A stretch of 41,779 nt of DNA, taken from positions 2,501-44,279 of the forward strand of contig BFEA01000938.1 of assembly GCA_003427395.1 (NCBI GenBank), written 5' to 3'. A model generated the notes under the pieces. It did no database searches, was not told the origin of the DNA, and was given only the letters and a program-made list of their open reading frames with translations. This DNA comes from Chara braunii (Eukaryota; Streptophyta; Charophyceae; Charales; Characeae). Below are positions 32,601 through 41,779 of the stretch, piece after piece (position 1 is the stretch's first letter; every line of letters begins with the position of its first letter). The position numbers were made by a program, and so were the translations under genes.

Positions 32601-33758
32601 TGTACTCAGGGTGGCGGGACAAAGCGTCAACGACTCGATTGTAACAACCCTTTTTATGTCTCAATTCAAAATCAAAGATGTCAATCTCATGAAATCAGCG
32701 CAACAAGGTAGGGGATAGAGTTGTTTGTTGTTTGATCCACTTCAAAGTCTCATGATCTGAGAAGACTTTGAAGTGGCGTCCCAAAAGATAATGTTTTCAG
32801 TGATCTAACGTCATACGCAAAGCGTAAAGCTCGCGCATATAGGTGGAAGTGGCTACCTTTACGCTGGGCATTCGTTTGCTGTAGTACTCGAGCGACCGCA
32901 AGCCATCGTCGTCATCTTGTTGCAGCACTGCACCGATTTCATACTGACTTGCATCCGTAGTGACTACGAATGTCAGTTTGGGATTTGGAGTACCGGGTAA
33001 CTTACCAAAGCTTCCTTGAGAGCTAGAAAAGCTTCCGAACACGCAGCATCCCAAGAATAAGACACATTCTCACTGGTTAGTCGTGACAATGGATGAGCAA
33101 TGATGGAGAAACGGGGTACAAACTTCCGATAGTACGACGCGAGACCAAGAAAAGAATGCAATTCTCGAATGTTCACAGGTTGAGGCCAGTCGCATATAAC
33201 TTGAATCTTGGTTGCCTCAAGCTCTAGGCCTGCACCAGACAACCGGTGCCCAAGGTAGATGACGCTATCCTTCCCAAACTCAGATTTCTCCAGGTTGAGA
33301 TGGAGTTGCGTCTTCTTAAGGATGGTCAGCACCTCCTCAAGATGCTTGAGGTGTTCCTCCATGGACTTGCTGAAAATCAGGATATCGTCCAGGTACGCTA
33401 CCACGAACCGGCCAATCTGTTCGCGGAGGACCTTGTCAATGAGGCTTTGGAACGTGGTTGGTGCGTTCGTAAGACCGAAGGGCATTACAGTAAACTCATA
33501 AAGCCCATCGCACGTTTTGAACGCAGTATTGTGCTGGTCCGCATGATCGACTTCAATCTGGTGGTAGCCAGACTTGAGGTCGATCTTTGAGAAAACCTTG
33601 CACCCACCTGCAGCATCAAGCAAGTCATCTATGTGAGGCAATAGGTAAACATTTTTTTTTATGATCTGATTTAGACCGCGATAGTCAATACACATGCGGA
33701 GTTTGCCTCCTTTCTTCGACACAAACAACACAGGAGCACCAAATTCAGATTAATTGGT
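32601..33758 (-). pseudogene. chromovirus reverse transcriptase and RNase H
   Basis: The RT part (33731-32973) is well kept: LRMCIDYRGLNQ, FSKIDLKSGYHQI (first catalytic Asp), MPFGLTNAP and YLDDILIFS (near 33395-33370, the Y-x-DD box), then GHRLSG and FLGLASYYRKF. RNase H follows after a frame change near 33010: VVTTDASQYEIGAVL (Asp), YMRELYAL (Glu) and VFSDHETL (Asp), near 32960, 32840 and 32765. These enzymes copy the element RNA into DNA and remove the RNA strand. TGA at 32797-32799 and 32695-32697 and another frame change near 33755 break the polyprotein. Confidence 0.9.
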
Positions 33759-34890
33759 TTGATCCACCCTTTGTCAATCATCTCATCGATCAGCCGCCGG
33801 AGTTCCTCCAACTCGCCGGGTCCCATACGGTACACGCAGCCCTTTGGAGGAACGGTACCCTCGACGAACTCGATGGTGTGTCGAACCGGTCGCGTGGGGA
33901 CTCCACGTGGCTTGACCAAGATTTTCGAAAACCGATCGAGGAGGGTTTGGATGTCTGATGGGGCAGGTGGGGGTGGGGAATCATCGAAGGGATCACCAAG
34001 GTCCGGTCGCAAGTCGCGTACAGAGACAACCAAATCTGAAGTAGGATTATTTGGACTATTAGAGGGTAGAGAGGTAGAGGTGCTACTAGTAGAAGTACTA
34101 GAAGTAGGATCATCAATCGAAGTAGTAGTGGTATTAGCCGCAAAAGTAGAAGGCACATGAGCAGGACGAACAAAGGCAACATACAACTGTTCTTCCTCTT
34201 TGTGTTTGCGCCACTTCTTGCAGAACTTCAATGCATTTAGAAAAGTCATTGGGGATTCGTGCTTCTCATCCAAGAGGACAGGAAGCTCGTTCCCCTGAGC
34301 ATCTTTGAGCATGAAGAGTGATTCCTTCCACTTGGACCATTCGCATTGGGACTGTAGCCAGCCCAAGCCAATGACAGCGTCGAAGGGGCAATTGTCAAGG
34401 ACAAAGAAGTTCAGTGCATGGGTGACAGTCTTACCTTTGTCAAAGGTAGTGCGCACACCTTTGACTGCATGTGAAGAAGAAACAACTTCTTTGTTGCCAA
34501 CTTGGGTCCGACAAGGGTTCTGCAGGGCCGCTTGCTTCATCCCCAAACCCACCTTGCGTATTTCATGTGGTAACATGAAATTAGTTGTAGCACCACAATC
34601 AACTAACACACGGAGATAGCGGTGGTTTATGAGAAGTTTAAAGAAGATTAACTTCACTGTCCCTTGAGCACGCTGCTGTTTCATTTCAGCCCAATGCTCC
34701 AAGTGGTAGTGGAAGTCAATCATCTCAGACTCCTCCCAAGGCTCGTCATACAATACATTACTTACAGCATCCTTGTCTTCAGCAGATGGTTGGGCTTCAA
34801 GGGAGGATTGCTGATCTTCAACAAAACCAGCCTCCCTTGCTGTAGAGTTTGCCGAGTCTGACTCTACGCCCGATTCTGGTTTCCCTACAG
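33759..34890 (-). pseudogene. chromovirus protease and linker to RT
   Basis: An open stretch begins near 34890, in a different frame from the gag zinc knuckle. VLVDCGATTNFM (near 34612-34577) is the retropepsin-like active site, with Cys where most relatives have Ser (D-S/T-G). VIGLGWL (near 34390) is the usual downstream motif of this protease class. A low-complexity T/S/P linker (34150-33960) separates it from the start of RT (QTLLDRFSKIL, IEFVEGTVPPKG, ELEELRRLIDEMIDKGWIKP). The frame shifts near 33755, just after WIKP. Confidence 0.85.
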
Positions 34891-36734
34891 CCTATAACAG
34901 TCCTGAACTTTATGGTTTTGCTTTTGGCAATGCAGACAAACCCGCTTCTTGAGTCTGCCCCGCCAGTCATTCTCAGTGATCCGGAGGTCAACCCACGATT
35001 TGGTAGATGCATCCTCCGTTTTAGGCGGGATCTTAACTCGGGGAGTTGGACAGAACTTTTTCCGACACTCTGATTCGGTCCCTTAGTGTTGGCAGTCTTT
35101 TTAAAGGTAGAAAAATTTTCTTCTTCGTTATTTGCGTCGGACTCATGGGCTGAAGAACAAGCTGTATCGNAGTCCTGTTCTTGGTCGTCACCAAGAGTGG
35201 GGTCAACCGCATCNGCTTCTCCTTTGGCCTCCAGTAGGTCACGCACAGCAAAGCGGTTGCTGCCCTTGAACCGTCTGCTGCCCATGGGCTTCTTGCTGCC
35301 TACCGTGCTAACGAGGTTCCTGGCCTCGAGACCGACTACGTCCTTCATTAAGGCGAGTCAGTCAGTGTATGCAATGTAGCCGGTGCCCAGGCGACTAGTG
35401 AAATTAGTTGGAACCGCGCCCTTGACTACATCCAAGCAAAATTGCTGGGACAATTCCAAACCAGGAGTGGCAAACAGCTTGCTTAGATAGGTTTGCAGGC
35501 TTTTGATGGAACCATTCTACTTGTTGTGCTTCACTTTATCCAGTTGAATTCCTGCTTTAGCAGAAACATGTGGATCTTGGTATTCTGAGGTAAGGAGTTC
35601 TTCGAGGGAGGCAACCGGGGTGGCCCTTAGCCATTTGGCCAATGCAACCTTCGGAAACCCGGCCCGCGTTGCTTGGACTTCTAGGAAGCCCCGTACGACC
35701 GGCTCGATATTCATTCCTATAATCACCGCCTGGGTCTCAGTTTGAGTCCCCAGGATCTCGAAGTAGGCCCGCATGGAGCCGATCCAGGACTTGATGTCTT
35801 CCTTGCCGGCAACAGTGGAGTCTGCACCTGTTACAGGTCCTGAGGAAGTTGCCATCACACTCGAAGAAGAGGTAGAAGAAGATACAGTAAGATGGGCAGA
35901 AGTAGTTCCGATTGCAGCTCCGGATCCAAGGGGTAGAGGGAGAGGGTTGGCCACTTGGGCTTGTCGCAGGTCAGCCACCTCCTTGGTCCAGTCCTGGTAC
36001 TTGCAGGTCATATCAGTCATATCATCCTGAAGAGTCTGCAGCTTCGCAAAAACTTCAGCGATCTGAGTGGTATGGTTCTCAAGATTTCGGACTTGAACCA
36101 AGGTTGTGAGTGTGGACTGCAACTGTTCCCCGCACTATTGTTCAGTCAGTGAGGGAACAGTCTCTAGGAGAGCTACTTGCCTTCTCAGCAAGGTCTCCTT
36201 CCTCTCTTTCTCTGACTCCTGTTCCCGTTTTATTGCATCATCTAAGAATGCTTGCAGATGAGGTTTCTCAGCATCACTAGCTGCATCTAACAAGGCCCGC
36301 CATTGCGATGAAGTTAGCTGGGCTATTTTCGGACTGTCAATATGGACAGGTGGGTCACAGAGTCGCCAGTCTGCAAAAGAATCAATCAGTCTCTCAAGAG
36401 GTTCACTCCCCCTCACGCTTGGACGAACACTCCTTTTCCCAGTCCTTGCCCACTTCAAACAATCGCTTTCCCTCTCTCCCTGATCTCTCTCCCTCCTCTC
36501 TCTTTCTTCTTTCAGATTGCGAGTCTCCACGGGCATCGGAAATGAACTCAGAAAAACAGATAAAGCTCCGAGAAGAGAAGGTAGAACTCCTAGCCGAAGC
36601 GGCATTTCATTCGGAAGTAGAGAACAGCAAAAGAAACAATCAAACTCAAAGAGAGGTATGATCCAGCGACCCAGTTTGATCAGGCTGCATACGAGGTCCT
36701 CTCGAGTCCAGCCTGACCAGCTACGTGTCCGCAC
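34891..36734 (-). pseudogene. chromovirus gag with CCHC zinc knuckle
   Basis: One frame runs from 36734 to about 35070, interrupted by TAG at 36135-36137, TAG at 35517-35519 and TGA at 35358-35360. It has a charged, helical N-terminal part (KREQESEKERKETLLRRQ, near 36230), an S/T-rich linker (near 35900-35830) and a capsid-like region (IKSWIGSMRAYFEIL near 35800, KWLRATPVASLEEL near 35620). After a frame change near 35068 the nucleocapsid motif CLHCQKQNHKVQDC lies at 34938-34897, a perfect C-x2-C-x4-H-x4-C. Gag packages the element RNA. The start is uncertain: the frame is open to 36734, and a later Met near 36530 is equally possible. Two N bases at 35170 and 35213 are single unresolved positions. 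Confidence 0.85.
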
Positions 36735-37863
36735 AGCAAATTAGACAAGGAGTGACAAAATGCAACAATGGAGAATTGAGTGGTGTACAGGGTGCGAGTC
36801 AAGCCACGGACGGCGCAATCAGAATACATACGAAACGTCAAAGCCAAGATCCCCTCGGCAGTGGGTGTCCTAATCCAAGAAGAATGAATTCATATCTCAG
36901 CCAAGAAGACAAGAGGTCAAATGCCTAACCGATTTGGGTCCAGAGACTCTCCTTGTTTGGGCCCGGTTCCGCTGGGTCCCAAGGGTCCCGCTTAGTCCTA
37001 AGGGTCCCACGTAGGTCTCAACCAGGTCCCAACCAAGAGGAGTCCCACCTGAACTTAGTTCAGTCTCAACTGCACTGAAAAACGAAATTTCAACTTCTGG
37101 CAGAACCTACAGACTACAACCGTTCAGTGATGAAAAGACAAAGCACTGTAGAAAGACTCGGCATGTATAGCAAGATACTTCATTTTCCATCCATCAAGTG
37201 AGTAGGTAGATCACATGCATTCAGTCGCACAATCAAAACCACAGAGGAGTAGAAAAAGAAACCCAGAGTACCCCAGCAGGTCAATCAATACCATACACAC
37301 ATACATGGGCATCCCGTAGGTGCACGTCACTTACTGAGTGGCCTTGACCTTCGAGATGAAGGGAACTTACCCCCCTTCTCATATGGTCCTCCTAACCCAT
37401 CTAACGCTACCCCTACACTAGTGTCCTATCTCCTAGGAGGGTCTGACTCCAACACCCAAGTGCAACGTCGGATCCCCCTTCGATGTTGAAGAACAAAGTA
37501 GCAAATTGTAGTCCGTTGATGCAGATTGGCCGCTGACCCTCAAGCTCGCCTACTTGAGGGCAGCCCTTAAGTTGCCAAGTGTCTCCCTTGATTCAGATTC
37601 CAGGTGTGAGTGCCTCTCACTGTCGCCTCTCTCAAATTGCCGCATGAAGTCTCCTCGAAATGTCTCGCCACCCTAATCTCACTCTCAAGCAACCTGGTTA
37701 GGGTCTATGTTGACCCCACATGACCTAACCAGGTGGGGGCAGCCTCCCTTAGCCACGCTGCCCCACTTCCCTTGACCATCCAACCCTAACCCTAAGTGTT
37801 GCCCTCAACCACTTAGGTTAGGGTTAGGGTAGCAAAGTCAACTCTCACCAGCAAGTAGAATCC
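36735..37863 (-). other. retroelement leader (5' untranslated region)
   Basis: Over 1.1 kb lies between the primer binding site and gag, with no coding sequence. 36950-37060 contains spaced GGGTCCC/GGTCCCAA repeats. Two tandem inverted repeats close to the primer site are listed separately. Confidence 0.75.
37692..37827 (-). other. two tandem leader hairpins next to the primer binding site
   Basis: ACCTGGTTAGG (37692-37702) pairs perfectly with CCTAACCAGGT (37724-37734). CCTAAGTG (37791-37798) pairs perfectly with CACTTAGG (37810-37817), and the outward CCCTAA/TTAGGG arms extend the pairing with one bulge. Both stems use a CCTAA core. The position just downstream of the primer site is where retroelement RNAs often hold packaging or dimer hairpins; that role is inferred here. 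Confidence 0.55.
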
Positions 37864-37875
37864 GCTCCGATACCA
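37864..37875 (-). other. primer binding site, initiator tRNA-Met type
   Basis: On the minus strand TGGTATCGGAGC follows the LTR end (CATAACA) after one base. It differs from the plant initiator-Met site (TGGTATCAGAGC) at one position. It primes minus-strand DNA synthesis in related elements. Confidence 0.9.
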
Positions 37876-37876
37876 A

Positions 37877-39197
37877 TGTTATGACCCTGGCCAATTTCGA
37901 GATACACATCCACTGGAAAGTACAATGCCATCCAATTGCAGAAAGAAATGAATGAACTTGAGAGGAGAGAGAGGAGTAGAAGAAGAAGAAGAAGTAAGAA
38001 AGAAGAAGAAGAAGATGTACACCAGCAAAGACAATGACAAGGCTCTTCTTCTTCGCCCAACAATCTCCTCCACCTTATCTCCCCCTTCTCTTATTCATAC
38101 AAGAAATAATAATACAATGTTGAATGACTGGGCCAGAATCATGTCCGAGTCACTTTTCTACTGCAGGTATCACTCAAGGCCCACCATAGCCATGGCCGCC
38201 TCCCCCACTCTTCACACACATAGGCCGAGGCTATGGCGGACTACTAGGCCTTGCTCCGATGTCCAAAGGACAACACAGAGCTGCTACAGCTCAGGCCGCC
38301 ATGCCCAGCCCTGCCTTGAAGCTTCTTGGTGTAGCTTGCCCCGGCTGGGGACTCCTTGCAGCAGCGCCCACCAAGGTGATGAAGATGGCTACCACCATAG
38401 CCAGGTAAGTACCCCTGGCGCTCCCCCCCCTTCCTCCTTCCTTCCTCCTTCTTCCTCCCTCTAGTACTTCTTCTTCCTCCCCAGCAGCGCAGCTCCAACG
38501 CAGCGCTGCTCCCTCCAGCGCTCCACCAGTGTGTCGCCAAACTTGCACACCGAAAAAGAGGCCGGGTCTTCCACCCGGCCGGAAGATATAGCGGCCTGCT
38601 TTGCCTCTTGGGCGGTGACTTCCAGGCCGCTGGCCTTCCCAAGCAACCGGTACCTCTTCCTCCTTTTGGAGGGAACATCATTGCAGACTCTGATACTGCC
38701 CCTACAGGCCCTAGACTCAGACTGGTACCCGCTAGACCTATCCTACACTACCGGCCTCTAAAAATGTCACTTTTGTCTTCTTCTGCTCGGCCTCCGGTAC
38801 CTGCATATTTACCCCCCTGCCGGGTGCAGTACCGGCCTGCCCGCTACTTGAGTGCTTTTTCCCTGCTGCAACCCGTGCGGTACCGGCCTACCCCCTACTT
38901 GAGTGCTTTTCCCCTGCTGCAACCCTTCCAAGCCACGGCCACAGGTAAGTACCGGCCCTGAGGGCCCAACGAACGAACAAGTGCCCTGGCGGGCCACACA
39001 CACACACTCGTACCAACCAGCACTCAGACAGGCATGGTCACACACCCAAGCCAACCAGCACTCAGACAGACATGCAGTCCAGCAAGCACACACACACACA
39101 GACTTAGCAGGCGGGGAACTCAGTAGGGCATTCAGTCTATGAGCAAAACTCAGAAATCAGCTGTGTGTTTCAGTCCATGTTTGGACGGGTTATCACA
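37877..39197 (-). repeat. 5' LTR (1321 bp)
   Basis: On the plus strand it runs TGTTATGACC ... GGGTTATCACA, that is TG...CA on either strand. A 50-bp block near 38823-38925 (GTACCGGCCT, CTACTTGAGTGCTTTT, CCCTGCTGCAACCC) is tandemly duplicated here but single in the other LTR. The expected promoter has not been pinned down. Confidence 0.92.
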
Positions 39198-40001
39198 CCC
39201 GTGATTTTCTTCCCACTTGCCATGCCCGATCCTTTTCTTTTTTTTCACGTGGTTCAATCAACTTCAGTGGACCACCGTTCAGATATCAAACTGATCAGAA
39301 CAGATAGTACACTTGATCTTAGGACCATCTTCGTTCCCCTTCCCAACCCCCTTTGGGCATCCCCTTCCCTGCATTTGCAATCGAGTTTTCCCTGTTTTTC
39401 CCATTGCCATCATCTGTGCCATTTCACCCCGTTATACCCCGAGCCACTTTCCCCCGACTTCCCACTTCCCCATTCCTCCCCCTCTCTCTCTCTGTGCCGA
39501 CTATCGCTCCCTCTTCTCTCTCTATCACACACACACACACACACAAACACGAAAAAGAAAAGAATCCCCCTCCCCCCGCCCCAGCCCCCCCCTCCTCTCT
39601 CTCTCTGTGTCGGGGTTCAACCTCTTGATGAGTCGGTGAAAGTCCGAAGAAACAGTCTCACAGTCATGCTTCTTGAGTGTATAGCGAATACGACAACACA
39701 CAAGCAATAAAATACAAGAACGAAATAAAAAACAAATCGCGCCACGTGGTGCGATTTTGCATCGTAGATCCCCCAACCTTGCCCAACCACTACCATCCAT
39801 CTTCCCCGTTCCATCTCCCCCTTCCCCCTTCCCTGTCCCCCCCCCCCTCTCCTTCTCTTACGCTCTCTTTCTCTCTCACACACACACACACACAACAATG
39901 TCATACAGAAACGAAAACAAAATGCACGTCACGTGCCTGCAATTTGGTGCGCTAAAACCCCCAACCAACTCCCCCCGACTTTCTCTCTCCCCCTTGCCAG
40001 T

Positions 40002-40035
<34 letters not shown>

Positions 40036-40248
40036 CAGAGCACACACACGCGCGTCAACGATCAACCAGGAAAATAGTGAAAACAAAAAAACAACACGAA
40101 CGAGAAACGAAAAGAGTATGGCCCTGAGCCACGTGACTCGATTTCGCGCGATTTGGTGCGCTAACCTCCCCCACCGACTCCACCCCACTTCCCCCTTCCC
40201 CCTTATCATTTCCTCCTCCTCCTCCTCTCTCTCTCTCTCTCTCTCTCN

Positions 40249-40283
<35 letters not shown>

Positions 40284-40437
40284 ACCACAATATAACGGGA
40301 AAAAAAGGAACGAAAACTGAAAAGAAAGAACGAACATGAAAAGCAATGTGCGCCATGTGGCATGATTTCGTTACCCTTCAAGCCCCCAGCCACATCCCCC
40401 CAACTTCCCCCTTCCCCCTTCCCCGTTCCACCATTCT

Positions 40438-40504
<67 letters not shown>

Positions 40505-40872
40505 AAAAAAGGGGGGGAATGAAAAAAAAGAATGAAAACGAAAAAGAATGAACGAGCCCGAAAAAAAATTGCGCCACTTGAACAAGCCACGTGGCATGGT
40601 TTCGACTCCGTTCAAACCCCCAGCCATCTCTCCCCCTTCCGCGTTGCCCCTTTCTCTCTCTCTCACACACACAAAACACGAACACAAACACACACACAAA
40701 CACACACACAAACACACACACCAACACACACACCAACACACATACGAACACACAACACAAGAAAATGGGAGAAAAAGAATGAAAGCGAAAAAGAAAGAAC
40801 GAAAAAAAAAAGAAATCGCGCCACCCACACCCACACCCACACCCCCACCCACACCCACACCCACACCCACCC

Positions 40873-40903
<31 letters not shown>

Positions 40904-40915
40904 ACTGCAATGAAC
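39198..40915. repeat. tandem array of 190-235 bp units with a CACGTG box and CT/CA tracts
   Basis: Units repeat the order: CACGTG-type box, a GATTT-CG or AATTTGGTGCGC string, CCCCCAAC(C/T) and CCCCCTTCCCCC, CT run, CA run, then GAAAACGAAAA-type purine sequence. The boxes lie at 39247, 39743, 39930, 40130, 40354 (CATGTG) and 40588. Steps between the last five are 187, 200, 224 and 234. CACGTG is the plant G-box recognised by bHLH and bZIP factors. The units have no gene, and open frames across them only translate the microsatellites. Confidence 0.8.
40822..40903. repeat. CCCACA minisatellite ending in a CA run
   Basis: CCCACA/CCCACC units from 40822 to about 40880, then CA dinucleotides to about 40903. 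It closes the array. Confidence 0.9.
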
Positions 40916-41350
40916 CCAGTCTCGTTAATCTAGCATGTCGCCACGACTCGCTAGATAGGAATGTTGTGAGATAATCAGTCCAGATAGTCCATCAATTTCC
41001 AAGTCATTGAAGTACATGAACCTTCATTACCACGTGTAAAGCCTCCAAGTCAAGAGTATCCAGAATAGAAAAGAAATGAGGGAGGAGAGACAGTTGGAAG
41101 GAGAAGAATATCGTAGCAATCAAGTCCCTCTTCTCCTTCAGGCTTCCCCACCTGAGCCACGTCAGCAATTTGAATAGGGTTTGACACGTGGATGATGTAA
41201 AGCAGTCCCTTGTAGATGATCCTTCGGCACCGCGCAGAATCAGCATTAGCATCACATCAAGGAAGACCAGCTACGCACACACGACATCACACTTCGCCCA
41301 CACTTCCTCTCTGTCTCCTCACTACCTCGCCGTCATCTATCGTCGCAACA
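40916..41350. other. no gene seen
   Basis: Mixed DNA between the tandem array and the GC-rich end. One minus-strand frame (41255-41004) has no recognised motif. Confidence 0.4.
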
Positions 41351-41779
41351 ATGGCTGCCTTCACCTTTCTCTCCTGTCCTACTACGGCATCTGGCTGGCG
41401 CCCACGAAACAGCCTGGCGCCAATGTCGGATGGTTGTCACAGCCCCGGTCCCGGGGTCCCGGTGCGGTGGTCCCCTGACCCCGGCCCTGGAGGGGCGGAA
41501 AAAAAAATAAAAAATCCGGGGGGGTGCGCCGGGCAGCCCCTGGCGCATTCCGTTTTTTCGCAGAAAACTGCCCCCCTGGAACCCCCCCCCCGGGCTACCC
41601 CCCTCCTCTGGCGGGTTATTCATGAGGGGGCCGGGGTCCACGGCGGTGGGTCAGGGCTTTCGGCGGCATGGGGTCGCGGTGGTCGGGGTCAGGGCCGAGG
41701 ACCGGGGGGGGTTCCGGGGTTGGGCGCGGCTCGGGAGTCGTCGGGGTTGCCGGCGGGGCACTGCGGGGCGGGGTTAGGG
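41351..41779. other. GC-rich window end; possible LTR edge or open frame
   Basis: A plus-strand frame from ATG 41351 stays open to the window end (143 codons), but from about 41440 it is G/P/R-rich and driven by GC content. At 41413-41423 TGGCGCCAA precedes TGTCGGATGG. Read on the minus strand this is an LTR end (CCGACA) followed by TTGGCGCCAGG, the same layout as the primer site of the chromovirus at 37864-37877. TGTCACAGCCCCGG at 41434 is an alternative LTR-like start. Either idea needs the sequence beyond the window. Confidence 0.25.

Larger units (their letters stand above)
29779..39197 (-). mobile_element. Ty3/gypsy chromovirus, nearly full length, inactive
   Basis: Two long direct repeats (left visible 29827-31068, right 37877-39197) enclose about 6.8 kb that reads gag-protease-RT-RNase H-integrase-chromodomain on the minus strand. 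That order is Ty3/gypsy, and the C-terminal chromodomain-like segment places it with the chromoviruses. A primer binding site lies beside the right LTR and a polypurine tract beside the left, so the right LTR is the 5' LTR. The LTRs are similar, differing mainly by small tandem indels, so the insertion is not very old. The left boundary near 29779 is inferred, as it lies in the gap. The five bases after the right LTR are CCCGT (39198-39202); the matching duplication cannot be seen. Retroelements of this group integrate through heterochromatin contacts of the chromodomain. Confidence 0.9.

Noticed and set aside
37784-37830. Interstitial telomere made of CCCTAA/TTAGGG units
   Set aside because: Only two units on each side in inverted order. 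It is explained as a hairpin in the retroelement leader.
40532-40933. Threonine/histidine-rich protein in the CA tracts
   Set aside because: Pure translation of CA and CCCACA repeats.

Overview
This is repeat-dominated nuclear DNA from a eukaryote, most likely the green-plant (streptophyte) lineage. The signs are a Ty3/gypsy chromovirus with long terminal repeats, decayed hAT and DUF7869-type transposon proteins, a hAT-like MITE, long CT/GA/AC microsatellites, and two runs of N that mark assembly gaps. The mix resembles what I remember of charophyte algae such as Chara, but that is memory and was not checked. I found no intact host gene, no rRNA or tRNA gene and no CRISPR. Almost every recognisable coding stretch is a pseudogene.

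Layout. 1-2.9 kb: decayed hAT transposase C-terminus with a long charged tail (+). 3-4.1 kb: a short tandem duplication and C-rich low-complexity DNA. 4.1-5.4 kb: two dispersed repeat families (called D and A here). 5.4-8.4 kb: AT-rich non-coding DNA with an unusual series of hairpins. Its core, 7.3-8.2 kb, is eleven hairpins with two related conserved loops and stems that differ from copy to copy yet stay self-complementary. 8.4-11.8 kb: unassigned DNA with a heptamer minisatellite, another D copy and a CT tract holding the first gap. 12.3-15.9 kb: degraded minus-strand coding DNA of a gag/ORF1-like protein, with a 364-bp hAT-like MITE inserted just upstream of the start codon of the best-preserved part.

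15.9-22.6 kb: a satellite-like block. Inverted copies of repeat A (B on the left, C on the right) read outward from about 5 kb of degenerate tandem repeats. These comprise a 448-560 bp family and a roughly 904-bp two-part higher-order repeat, and both carry a 22-bp palindromic core. 23.6-26.3 kb: a decayed DUF7869-type transposon protein (+). 26.3-29.3 kb: unassigned coding-like DNA, then microsatellites.

29.8-39.2 kb: a nearly complete chromovirus on the minus strand. Its 5' LTR is on the right, and it shows a tRNA-iMet-type primer binding site, gag with a zinc knuckle, protease, RT, RNase H, integrase, a chromodomain-like end and a polypurine tract. It is dead: nine premature stops, all TAG or TGA, plus several frameshifts. 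39.2-40.9 kb: a tandem array of roughly 190-235 bp units, each with a CACGTG-type box and CT/CA tracts. The last 850 bases are unassigned and may enter another LTR.

The parts do not form a pathway; they are layers of mobile and tandem DNA. The items most worth following up are the covarying hairpin array (7.3-8.2 kb), the palindromic-core satellite with outward inverted flanks (15.9-22.6 kb), the intact-looking MITE, and the antisense splice signals kept in both LTRs.
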